Shown here one piece after another: positions 1 through 6,245 of a stretch of 6,578 nucleotides of DNA. Within the stretch, counting starts at the first letter, position 1. Each line of letters begins with the position of its first letter. The stretch spans positions 1-6,578 of the forward strand of contig CALKAJ010000120.1 in NCBI GenBank assembly GCA_937983305.1. Direction: 5' to 3'. Source of the DNA: an uncultured Ignavibacteriota bacterium. GTDB taxonomy: Bacteria > Bacteroidota > Ignavibacteria > Tepidaquicellales > Tepidaquicellaceae. The notes below the pieces were generated by a model. It saw nothing but the letters and a program-made list of their open reading frames with translations. It was not told where the DNA came from and ran no database searches. Position numbers and translations under genes: made by a program.

Positions 1-216
1 GGCATGCTTTTGTACGAAATAGAAAAGTTCTTTGACTTGATTATCTCCCTCTATACCATTATGAACACCAAATGTGTGCCCAATAAACTCTGGTATTATT
101 GTGCAAGACCTTGACCAGGTTTTAATAACCTTTTTCTGGTTCTTTGCATTCAAGTTTTCTACTTTTTCAAGCAGTTTATAATCTATGTGTGGACCTTTTT
201 TTAATGACCTGGACAT
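1..216 (-). CDS. rpsS: 30S ribosomal protein S19, 3' part cut by the window edge
   Basis: S19 binds the head of the small ribosomal subunit, contacting 16S rRNA together with S13. Only 72 codons are present, running off the left edge. Residues 1-54 are plain S19: MSRSLKKGP at the N-terminus, KTWSR at 32-36, then IIPEF, GHTF and VHNG (51-54). The start is ATG at 216-214, five bases after the rplB stop. An AAGAGG stretch inside the last rplB codons (233-228) may serve as ribosome binding site, at a longish 11-base spacing. The rplB-rpsS order is that of the S10 operon. Residues 55-72 (IEGDNQVKELFYFVQKHA) do not match the expected continuation, which in the family is roughly x-F-x-P-V-x-V-x-x-x-M-V-G-H-K. 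The frame stays open, so this may be a divergent insertion, a truncated or rearranged copy, or a frameshift error. Identity of the first 54 residues is firm; whether the gene is intact is not known. Confidence 0.88.
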   Translation of the reverse strand, partial: MSRSLKKGPHIDYKLLEKVENLNAKNQKKVIKTWSRSCTIIPEFIGHTFGVHNGIEGDNQVKELFYFVQKHA

Positions 217-221
217 TTATA

Positions 222-1043
222 CTATTTCCTCTTTTTTACTATGTATTTATTCGATGGATTCTTCTTCTTTCTGGTTTTGTAGCCTTTTGCGGGTAAACCC
301 CAGGGACTAACCGGATGACCGCCGCCGGAAGTTTTACCTTCGCCGCCGCCCATTGGATGGTCAATTGGATTCATTGCTACACCGCGTACATGAGGTCTTA
401 TACCAAGCCATCTTGATCTTCCTGCTTTACCAATACTGATATTTTCGTGGTCAACATTTCCAACTATTCCTATTGTTGCTTTACAGTTCGACTGAACTTT
501 CCTTACTTCACCTGAAGGTAATTTAACCTGACAATATTTGTCGTCTTTAGCAATCAACTGAGCTGATGCTCCTGCGCTTCTTGCTATTTGAGCACCCTTG
601 CCGGGTTTTAACTCTACGTTGTGAATAAAAGTACCTACAGGAATATTTATAAGAGGCATTGTATTGCCAGATTTGATTTCAGCTTCAGGAGATGATTGAA
701 TTGATTCTCCCGGCTTTATTCCATCAGGTGCAATAATATATGCTTTTTCTCCGTCCGGATATTTTACCAAAGCGATACGCGCAGTTCTGTTTGGATCATA
801 TTCTACTGAAAGCACTTCAGCTTCATCACTGCGACTTCTTTTAAAATCTATAATTCTATATTTCCTCTTGTGTCCGCCACCTCTGTGCCTCGAAGTAACA
901 CGACCGTGATTATTCCTTCCGCCCGATTTCTTTATCGGTGCAAGAAGTGATTTTTCGGGTTTTGATGCGGTTATCTCCTCAAAAGATGATATTGAGTAGT
1001 ATCTTGTTGAAGGTGTAACCGGTTTTAATTTTCTTAAAGCCAT
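222..1043 (-). CDS. rplB: 50S ribosomal protein L2, complete
   Basis: L2 is a primary 23S rRNA-binding protein needed for subunit association and peptidyl-transferase activity. The 273-residue product has the normal bacterial length. Visible landmarks are the basic N-terminal RNA-binding domain (RHRGGGHKRKYRIIDFKR at about 52-69), the central SH3-like part (GTFIHNVELKPGKGAQIARSAG, about 137-158, split here by description only) and the C-terminal loop with H229 in MNPIDHPMGGGEG, the histidine known from E. coli L2 to matter for peptide-bond formation. HPM in place of HPH is typical of Bacteroidota and relatives. The tail is Lys/Arg-rich (VKKRK). The start is ATG; no Shine-Dalgarno site is visible. 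rpsS follows after 5 bases. Upstream one expects rplW, but there is a non-coding gap and a MoxR gene, so this L2 appears to head its own transcript. The sequence shows no sign of decay. Confidence 0.98.
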   Translation of the reverse strand: MALRKLKPVTPSTRYYSISSFEEITASKPEKSLLAPIKKSGGRNNHGRVTSRHRGGGHKRKYRIIDFKRSRSDEAEVLSVEYDPNRTARIALVKYPDGEKAYIIAPDGIKPGESIQSSPEAEIKSGNTMPLINIPVGTFIHNVELKPGKGAQIARSAGASAQLIAKDDKYCQVKLPSGEVRKVQSNCKATIGIVGNVDHENISIGKAGRSRWLGIRPHVRGVAMNPIDHPMGGGEGKTSGGGHPVSPWGLPAKGYKTRKKKNPSNKYIVKKRK

Positions 1044-1207
1044 TTATGTGCAAAAATTACTTAAAATTAAGCGAAAACTATATAAAAACGCAAATTAAAA
1101 TTTGTAGAAACTTAAAAATAAAAAAATCAATATTTAAAGTCAATACAAGAAAAAAACGCCATTTAGATTTTTTAACTCTCGGATGATTATTTCTTAACTT
1201 ACAGGAC
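1044..1207. other. AT-rich gap between MoxR gene and rplB, no gene seen
   Basis: This 164-base gap holds no convincing coding sequence. A short reading frame across it on the minus strand (1272-1078) overlaps the end of the MoxR gene, is Lys/Phe-rich and low in complexity, and has no recognisable features, so it was not called. In particular there is no rplW (L23) or remnant of one where the S10 operon would place it. No strong GC-rich hairpin terminator follows the MoxR stop; an A6/T7 pairing around 1151-1175 would be too weak to call. A candidate promoter facing rplB is listed separately. Confidence 0.6.
1115..1143 (-). promoter_or_regulatory. Candidate promoter for rplB-rpsS
   Basis: On the minus strand, TTGACT (1143-1138) is followed after 17 bases by TATTTT (1120-1115), a sigma-70-like pair with a good -35 and an imperfect -10. 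Transcription would start near 1108, giving a leader of about 65 bases before the rplB ATG. In DNA this rich in A and T such matches arise by chance, and Bacteroidota promoters often follow a different pattern (TTG, then TAnnTTTG); TTAATTTG, about 1093-1100, matches the latter in 7 of 8 places but lacks a well-spaced TTG. The position fits the need for a separate promoter where the S10 operon is interrupted. Confidence 0.3.
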
Positions 1208-2203
1208 TTATATTCCTTCCTTAAAAAGTTTTTCGATAATCTCAAGAACTTTGATGTTGTCAGCCTCCGCATTGAAATTGGGGATGAGTCTGTGTCGTAA
1301 GACGGGCTCAGAGGCTATAATTACATCGTCCTTGCCGGGGGTGAATCTGCCGTCTAAAACCGCCTTGGTCTTAGCAGCAAGAATCAAATACTGTGAAGCC
1401 CTTGGTCCTGCACCCCAGCTGATGTAATCTTTAATATACTTGGGGGCTAAGGGATTCGATGGTCTTGTCAAAGAAACTTTTTTCACCGTGAATTCTATCA
1501 CTTCATCCGATACCGGAACTTTTCTTACAAGCTCTTGATACTTTAGAAGTTCTTCACCCGTGAAAATTTTTGTGACATTCGGTGTATATACACCTGTTGT
1601 CATTTTTATCATTGCAATTTCGTCAAAAAAATCCGGATAATCAAGCCAAATATTAAACATAAACCTGTCAAGCTGTGCTTCAGGCAGAGGATATGTTCCT
1701 TCCTGCTCAATGGGATTTTGTGTTGCCAAAACGAAAAAGGGTTCTTGTAAATTATATGTTATTCCGGCAGCGGTTACTTTATGCTCTTGCATTGCTTCAA
1801 GCAGTGCTGATTGTGTTTTGGGAGGAGTTCTGTTTATTTCGTCTGCAAGTATCATATTAGAAAATATAGGACCTTTGACAAACTTGAATTTCTTTCCTCC
1901 TGTTTCAGATTCTTCAAATATTTCAGTACCGGTTATGTCCGAAGGCATTAAGTCAGGTGTAAATTGAATCCTGTTAAAATTTAATTGAAATAATTCGGAA
2001 AGAGTTTTTACCATCAATGTTTTTGCAAGTCCCGGAACACCTACCAGTAAACAATGCCCCTTTGCAAGTATTGAAATTAATATTTGTTCAATAACCTTAT
2101 CCTGCCCTACAATAACTTTTTTAATTTCTTTTTTCAGCTCGGTGAATTTTTTGTTTAAAGATTCAACAAGCTGCTCGTCGGTTAAGTTATTTAAATTTTC
2201 CAA
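1208..2203 (-). CDS. MoxR-family AAA+ ATPase
   Basis: MoxR proteins are cytoplasmic AAA+ ATPases that act as chaperones in the maturation or activation of protein complexes, usually with VWA-domain partners. The 331-residue product is full length. Motifs in order: Walker A GVPGLAKT (55-62), Walker B MILADE (117-122) followed by the MoxR-typical INRTPPKTQSALLEAMQE, sensor 1 in ATQNPIEQEGTYPLPEAQ (about 160-177), arginine finger in LDRF (R180), and sensor 2 in GAGPRAS (R268) within the C-terminal helical lid, which ends with LRHRLIPNF. The only workable start is TTG at 2203-2201: an in-frame TAA, which is also the stop of the preceding M16 gene, lies four codons upstream, and no ATG follows before the conserved part. 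It lies 12 bases after the M16 partner gene, so it is probably cotranscribed. The usual DUF58 and VWA neighbours are absent, so the client cannot be named from context. Confidence 0.93.
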   Translation of the reverse strand: MENLNNLTDEQLVESLNKKFTELKKEIKKVIVGQDKVIEQILISILAKGHCLLVGVPGLAKTLMVKTLSELFQLNFNRIQFTPDLMPSDITGTEIFEESETGGKKFKFVKGPIFSNMILADEINRTPPKTQSALLEAMQEHKVTAAGITYNLQEPFFVLATQNPIEQEGTYPLPEAQLDRFMFNIWLDYPDFFDEIAMIKMTTGVYTPNVTKIFTGEELLKYQELVRKVPVSDEVIEFTVKKVSLTRPSNPLAPKYIKDYISWGAGPRASQYLILAAKTKAVLDGRFTPGKDDVIIASEPVLRHRLIPNFNAEADNIKVLEIIEKLFKEGI

Positions 2204-2215
2204 TTTTTGTTTATT

Positions 2216-3565
2216 TTAATTTGTTACTTCAATTTCGCCAAATTCTTCAAGTGATGATTTGATTTCATCAGGATTCCCGGCAATAGCGATTGTTAATTTT
2301 TCAGTGTTTAAATATTTTTGTGCGGAAGACAATAAGTCTTCAGCAGTGACATCCATTACCTTACTGATATAAGAATTATAAAAGTCTTTATCCATTTCAT
2401 ATATTATCAGATTTAATACTTTCGCGGCAATGGTATTCGGAGTTTCAAGCTGAAGAGGAAAACTTCCGCAAATATAATTTTTTACATTTTCAAGTTCATC
2501 GTGTGAAACCTTATGATTCCTGATTATATCAATTTCCTTAATTATCTCTTTCACTGCTTTGCCTGTTACTGAGTTATTGACATTGGTATCTACACTAAAA
2601 TCTCCTGTAATTCTTTTCCAGTTGAAAGAAGATCTCGCTCCATAAGTATAACCATTTTCTTCCCTTAAATTTTTGTTAATCCTTGAAGTAAAATATCCGC
2701 CCAGCAATGTATTTAAAACTGTTAAATTTATATAATCAGGATTATTTTTTCTTACAGATAAATGCCCCATACAGATATCAGATTGAACAGCTCCCTTCTT
2801 TCTAACAATATGAATTCCGGTTTTTTCAATTAGAACAGGTTTAATATTATTAATATACTCAACTTCACTTTTTACAACAGAAGAGAAATTTTCATTCACG
2901 ATTGCAAGTGCTTCATCGGGGTTGATATTGCCTATCATTGCTATCGCAAGATTATTTGTTCTATAATATTTATTATAAAAACCGGTTATGTCTTCTCTTG
3001 TAATTTTCTCAATAGTACTTTTTATCCCTTCCGGTTTCTTTTCGTATGGAGTTCCTGAATAAATTTTTTCTCTGAATAATTTATTCACGAGATATTCGCC
3101 CTGATCACTAAAGGACAAAAGTGAATTGATTCTTAAAAGCTTTACATCCTGAACCTCTTTTTCCGGGAAAACCGAATCGTTGATTAAACTGCAGGTAATA
3201 TTCATTACCTTAGGAAAATGTTTTTTTAGTGTGTGAAAATTCAAATAGCTTGCGTCCGAATCACAGCCGCTTGAAAGTGAAGCACCAAGGAATTCCACAT
3301 TCTCGAATATTTCAGGGGCAGTCATTTTTGAGGTACCTTTTGTTATTAAATCCGCCGTTAATGAGGCAAGCCCTGAGCTGCCGTTATCATAAACTGAGCC
3401 GGAAAAAAATATAAATCTACCGGTTACTAAAGGGAGTTTATTATTTTCAATGACAATTAATCTTATTCCGTTGTCAAGTATTGTGTCAAAATAATCCGGG
3501 AAACTGATGTTTTTAGGTTCCTTTGGGGATGGTTTTTTAGTCCTGTCTATTTTAATTGGCTTCAT
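2216..3565 (-). CDS. M16 peptidase-like protein, non-catalytic (Arg/Tyr) subunit
   Basis: This 449-residue protein has the two-domain M16 (pitrilysin/insulinase) fold. The first half covers about 25-225 and the second about 250-440. At the position of the zinc motif HxxEH it reads SLTAD (68-72, inside GLASLTADLITKGT), so all three metal/catalytic residues are lost and it should not cleave peptides alone. The second half keeps the R/Y pair that binds substrate backbone in the family: R301 and Y308 in LREENGYTYGARS. In heterodimeric M16 enzymes such as mitochondrial MPP and several bacterial pairs, such a chain partners a zinc-bearing one. A basic, proline-containing extension (residues 1-20) precedes the domain; no signal peptide is seen, so it is probably cytoplasmic. 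The ATG overlaps the stop of the preceding zinc peptidase gene (TAATG), and AAAGGA at 3580-3575, 9 bases upstream, is the clearest Shine-Dalgarno-like site in the window. This points to translational coupling. Confidence 0.9.
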   Translation of the reverse strand: MKPIKIDRTKKPSPKEPKNISFPDYFDTILDNGIRLIVIENNKLPLVTGRFIFFSGSVYDNGSSGLASLTADLITKGTSKMTAPEIFENVEFLGASLSSGCDSDASYLNFHTLKKHFPKVMNITCSLINDSVFPEKEVQDVKLLRINSLLSFSDQGEYLVNKLFREKIYSGTPYEKKPEGIKSTIEKITREDITGFYNKYYRTNNLAIAMIGNINPDEALAIVNENFSSVVKSEVEYINNIKPVLIEKTGIHIVRKKGAVQSDICMGHLSVRKNNPDYINLTVLNTLLGGYFTSRINKNLREENGYTYGARSSFNWKRITGDFSVDTNVNNSVTGKAVKEIIKEIDIIRNHKVSHDELENVKNYICGSFPLQLETPNTIAAKVLNLIIYEMDKDFYNSYISKVMDVTAEDLLSSAQKYLNTEKLTIAIAGNPDEIKSSLEEFGEIEVTN

Positions 3566-4827
3566 TATTCTGATTCCTTTGGCAAATAATTTAAAATTAA
3601 TCTCTTGTTGTTTTTTATATATTTATCGGCAAAATTCAAAATCTCCGAGTTGGTAATTGAGAGGTATTCCTCCACATCACAGTTAATCCTTTCAGGATTA
3701 TTAAAATAAAATTTCATCAAACCTAAATCATCTGCAAGATTATGCATATACTGATGCTTTGTATAAAAAGAAGTCTCTATTCTGTTTTTTACTTTTGAAA
3801 TCTGATTTTCCGTTATTGAACCGCTGCATACTTCATTAAGTATTTTATCAAGTTCAAAGCCTGCTTCGTTATTATCAACACCGTTCTGTGTAAAAGAATC
3901 AATAACAAAAAGACCGATATCTTTTGTTCCGAGTATATACGCATTTACATCATATAATATTTTTTTCTCATACACGAGGTTATTATATAGTAGTGAACTG
4001 TCTCCCGAGGATAATATTCCGCTTAACAGCATAGCAACATAAAACTCTCTACCGGTAACACCGGGAATTTTATAATAGATGAATCTTCCCGGAAGGTTAA
4101 CATTATCATAAATGGTTTTATCTATTTCACATAATAATTCTTTATCTTCAAAATTTCTGAATTCAGGATTTATCTTTGACTCTATACCGCCGTAATACTT
4201 TTCCACTAATTCCTCCGTAATTGAATAATCAATATCTCCAACTATTGTCATTATAATATTAGAAGGATTGTAATACCGTTCAAAAAATTTTTCTACATCA
4301 CTTTTCTTTATCCGTTTGATATCTTCGCTTTTTCCGATTACAGGAATATCATATCCGTTACCGTTATATAATCTTTTCATACTTTCTTCTTCAGATGAAC
4401 CATACGGTGTATTGTCATATTGCTGAAGTTTCTCTTCCAGTACTACTTTTTTCTGAACTTCAATTGATTCTTCGCTAAGAGCAAATCCGGTAAACCTGTC
4501 AGAATCGAGCCAAAGTGCAGTTTCAAGGAAATTAGACGGAACTGTTGTCTGATAGCAGGTTACGTCGTATGTTGTATATGCATTGCTGTCGCCGCCTATC
4601 CCATGCAATATATCATCAAACTCACCTTGATTAATATTTGGCGACCCCTCAAACATCAGATGTTCAAAAAGATGTGCGATGCCTCGCTGATTTTCTGGCT
4701 CATCTTTTGAGCCGACTTTTATAAGCGTGTTAATAATTACTCCGGGAACATCATTTTTGACGGACATCAAAAGTTGAAGCCCGTTTTTCAACAATATATC
4801 TTTATATTCTATATTTTTTCTATTCAT
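3565..4827 (-). CDS. M16 family zinc peptidase, second catalytic chain
   Basis: A 420-residue M16B-type metallopeptidase. The zinc site is complete: H52, E55 and H56 in HLFEH, with the third ligand E132 in VVLEEK exactly 76 residues after H56, the family spacing. E55 would be the general base. The C-terminal half (about 225-420) is present, but the Arg/Tyr substrate-binding pair is not: the aligned stretch VYEKKILYDV has Tyr286 and Asp293 in those places. It would therefore need a partner carrying R/Y, which the next gene encodes. The N-terminal domain is closely similar to that of the gene before it (about 63 of 105 identical residues across the zinc domain, by hand count, without gaps). No signal peptide or membrane segment is seen. 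The ATG directly abuts the TGA of the upstream gene. Substrate unknown; housekeeping proteolysis and processing of a dedicated peptide are both possible. Confidence 0.93.
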   Translation of the reverse strand: MNRKNIEYKDILLKNGLQLLMSVKNDVPGVIINTLIKVGSKDEPENQRGIAHLFEHLMFEGSPNINQGEFDDILHGIGGDSNAYTTYDVTCYQTTVPSNFLETALWLDSDRFTGFALSEESIEVQKKVVLEEKLQQYDNTPYGSSEEESMKRLYNGNGYDIPVIGKSEDIKRIKKSDVEKFFERYYNPSNIIMTIVGDIDYSITEELVEKYYGGIESKINPEFRNFEDKELLCEIDKTIYDNVNLPGRFIYYKIPGVTGREFYVAMLLSGILSSGDSSLLYNNLVYEKKILYDVNAYILGTKDIGLFVIDSFTQNGVDNNEAGFELDKILNEVCSGSITENQISKVKNRIETSFYTKHQYMHNLADDLGLMKFYFNNPERINCDVEEYLSITNSEILNFADKYIKNNKRLILNYLPKESE

Positions 4828-6102
4828 TCAAACTGATTTTGGTAAATAAATTAATTCAAAGTAATTATCATCTCTTAAATATTTCTTTAATGAATCCATA
4901 AGTTCCTCTTTTCCTAAATTAGATAACCTTTCAAATTTGTTAATAATTTCAGAGGGATTTCCAAAATACATATAATCAAACAGTGAATCGAAACTAACAC
5001 TCCTTATGCTTGAGAGTTTGTTCAACATATTAACGGAATATAAATTCTTTGATTTCTCAAACTCCGGCTCCGATATGCCTTCCTTTAGTATTAAGTTTAT
5101 TTCATTTACTAATTTCGCTTTAGCATAATTTTCATCAATTCCCGGGTTTAACATTCCGCTAACTATAAACACACCGCTATCCTGAAGCTGGTAAAGTGCC
5201 GAAGAAATTGATTTGAATATTTTCTCGTCTCGCACAAATTTTATGTTGAGACGGCTGCTTTTCCTTCCTGCAAAAATCTCTGCAAAACAATCAAAAGCAA
5301 ACTCAGATGCACTTCCCGGTAAACCGGCTTGCCAGCACAAATAAATATTATTTAAAGATACATTATCATTTACGGTGATTTTTTCGTTTTTGTTATATTT
5401 CTCAATTCGATTTATATTTCGTTCAATTTTGGCGGGCTTCTCTATACCTCCAAAATATTTTTCAACTATTCTTTCTGTTTGTGAATAATCAATATCACCT
5501 GAAATTATCAAAACTGCATTTGAAGGAGAATAAAAAGTCTTATGGAACTCGACAGCCTCGTGAGTTTTAAAAGAACGAATATCTTCTTCGATTCCTATTG
5601 TAGAAACTGAGTAACCTGAATTAAAGAAAATATTTTCAAGAATTTTCAGCAATGCAGTACCGTATGGTTCGTTGTCATATCTCTGTTTCTTTTCCTCTAT
5701 AACTACCGATTTTTGATTTTCCAGGTTTTCTTCGGAAAGATCAATGGAAATCATCCTGTCGGATTCGAGCCAAAGAGCTGTTTCAATATGCGAGGATGGC
5801 ACAATGTCATAATATGCCGTAAAATCCTGCATTGTATATGCATTTGCTGAACCGCCGCATTCCTGAACTATTCCAAAATGTTCCATCTTTTTCACATTTT
5901 CGGAACCCTGAAACATTAAATGTTCAAATAAATGAGCTATACCCTTTTTCCCTTCAGGTTCGTCTTTGGAACCGATTTTATACCCTAACGTTATATTTAC
6001 GATAGGATTACTATTATTTTTGTTTAAATATACCTCTAAACCGTTATTGAGCACAAAATTTGTAAATTTTAACCCGGAAAATGAATTTTCAAATAATTTC
6101 AA
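4828..6102 (-). CDS. M16 family zinc peptidase, first catalytic chain
   Basis: A 424-residue M16B-type metallopeptidase and probably the first gene of the cluster. Zinc ligands H57 and H61 and the catalytic E60 lie in HLFEH; E137 in VVIEEK, 76 residues on, completes the site. In the C-terminal half the R of the substrate-binding pair is kept (R291 in VRDEKIFKSIS) but the Tyr position is Ser298, so this chain too probably relies on the R/Y subunit two genes downstream. No signal peptide is visible. The start is TTG at 6102-6100: an in-frame TAA sits two codons upstream, and no ATG occurs before the conserved FVLNNGLEVYL strand (16-26). A GTG at codon 17 is the only other early candidate, but it would remove the start of the first beta strand. 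No Shine-Dalgarno site is seen. The long A/T region upstream should hold the promoter of the M16-MoxR unit. Confidence 0.92.
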   Translation of the reverse strand: MKLFENSFSGLKFTNFVLNNGLEVYLNKNNSNPIVNITLGYKIGSKDEPEGKKGIAHLFEHLMFQGSENVKKMEHFGIVQECGGSANAYTMQDFTAYYDIVPSSHIETALWLESDRMISIDLSEENLENQKSVVIEEKKQRYDNEPYGTALLKILENIFFNSGYSVSTIGIEEDIRSFKTHEAVEFHKTFYSPSNAVLIISGDIDYSQTERIVEKYFGGIEKPAKIERNINRIEKYNKNEKITVNDNVSLNNIYLCWQAGLPGSASEFAFDCFAEIFAGRKSSRLNIKFVRDEKIFKSISSALYQLQDSGVFIVSGMLNPGIDENYAKAKLVNEINLILKEGISEPEFEKSKNLYSVNMLNKLSSIRSVSFDSLFDYMYFGNPSEIINKFERLSNLGKEELMDSLKKYLRDDNYFELIYLPKSV

Positions 6103-6245
6103 TAGTTATACTTTTATATACTGCTCTTTATTTTATAAATGTATAATTTAAATTTTTTAAAAATTAAATACACGTTATAAATATGTAATGAATTGATACC
6201 GAATAATTACTGATTAAAAAAATAAATTACATATTATATTAGAAC
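6103..6245. promoter_or_regulatory. Divergent AT-rich intergenic region
   Basis: This 143-base region separates the leftward M16 cluster from the rightward exported-protein gene and must contain, or lie close to, promoters for both. It is almost entirely A and T. No confident -10/-35 pair was found: on the plus strand TTGATA (6193-6198) has only an A-run at the matching -10 distance, and TATTAT (6232-6237) lies very close to the ATG; on the minus strand TACATTTA (near 6136-6143) matches the Bacteroidota TAnnTTTG element in 7 of 8 places but has no TTG at the expected distance. No Shine-Dalgarno site precedes either start. Confidence 0.5.
6147..6168. repeat. A/T-only near-palindrome in the divergent region
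   Basis: TTTAAATTTTTT and AAAAATTAAA form an inverted repeat of ten paired bases with a small bulge and almost no loop. It lies between the two divergent starts, about 45 bases from the M16 TTG and 78 from the rightward ATG. It could be a regulator site, a bent-DNA element or simply chance in A/T-rich DNA. Built of A and T only, it would make a weak RNA hairpin. Confidence 0.3.

Noticed and set aside
1151..1175. Possible terminator after MoxR (A6 ... T7)
   Set aside because: Pairing is only A-T with a loop of about 11 bases; too weak for a rho-independent terminator call.
1044..1207. tRNA, riboswitch or L4-type leader structure upstream of rplB
   Set aside because: The gap is A/T-rich without GC-containing stems or tRNA landmarks.
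1078..1272. 64-codon minus-strand reading frame between MoxR and rplB
   Set aside because: It overlaps the end of the MoxR gene in another frame, has low-complexity Lys/Phe/Ile-rich content and no family resemblance; it does not look like L23.
1675..1967. Two plus-strand frames inside the MoxR gene
   Set aside because: They are antisense shadows of a strongly conserved AAA+ coding region and lack any recognisable domain or start signal.
3229..3414. Plus-strand frame inside the non-catalytic M16 gene
   Set aside because: Antisense to a clear coding region, no family features.
5966..6151. Plus-strand frame over the start of the first M16 gene
   Set aside because: Antisense shadow; the apparent hydrophobic stretch comes from A/T-rich codons.
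2216..6245. RiPP or bacteriocin maturation cluster built around the M16 chains
   Set aside because: M16 pairs do occur in such clusters, but no short precursor gene, radical SAM enzyme, cyclase or transporter is visible in the window.
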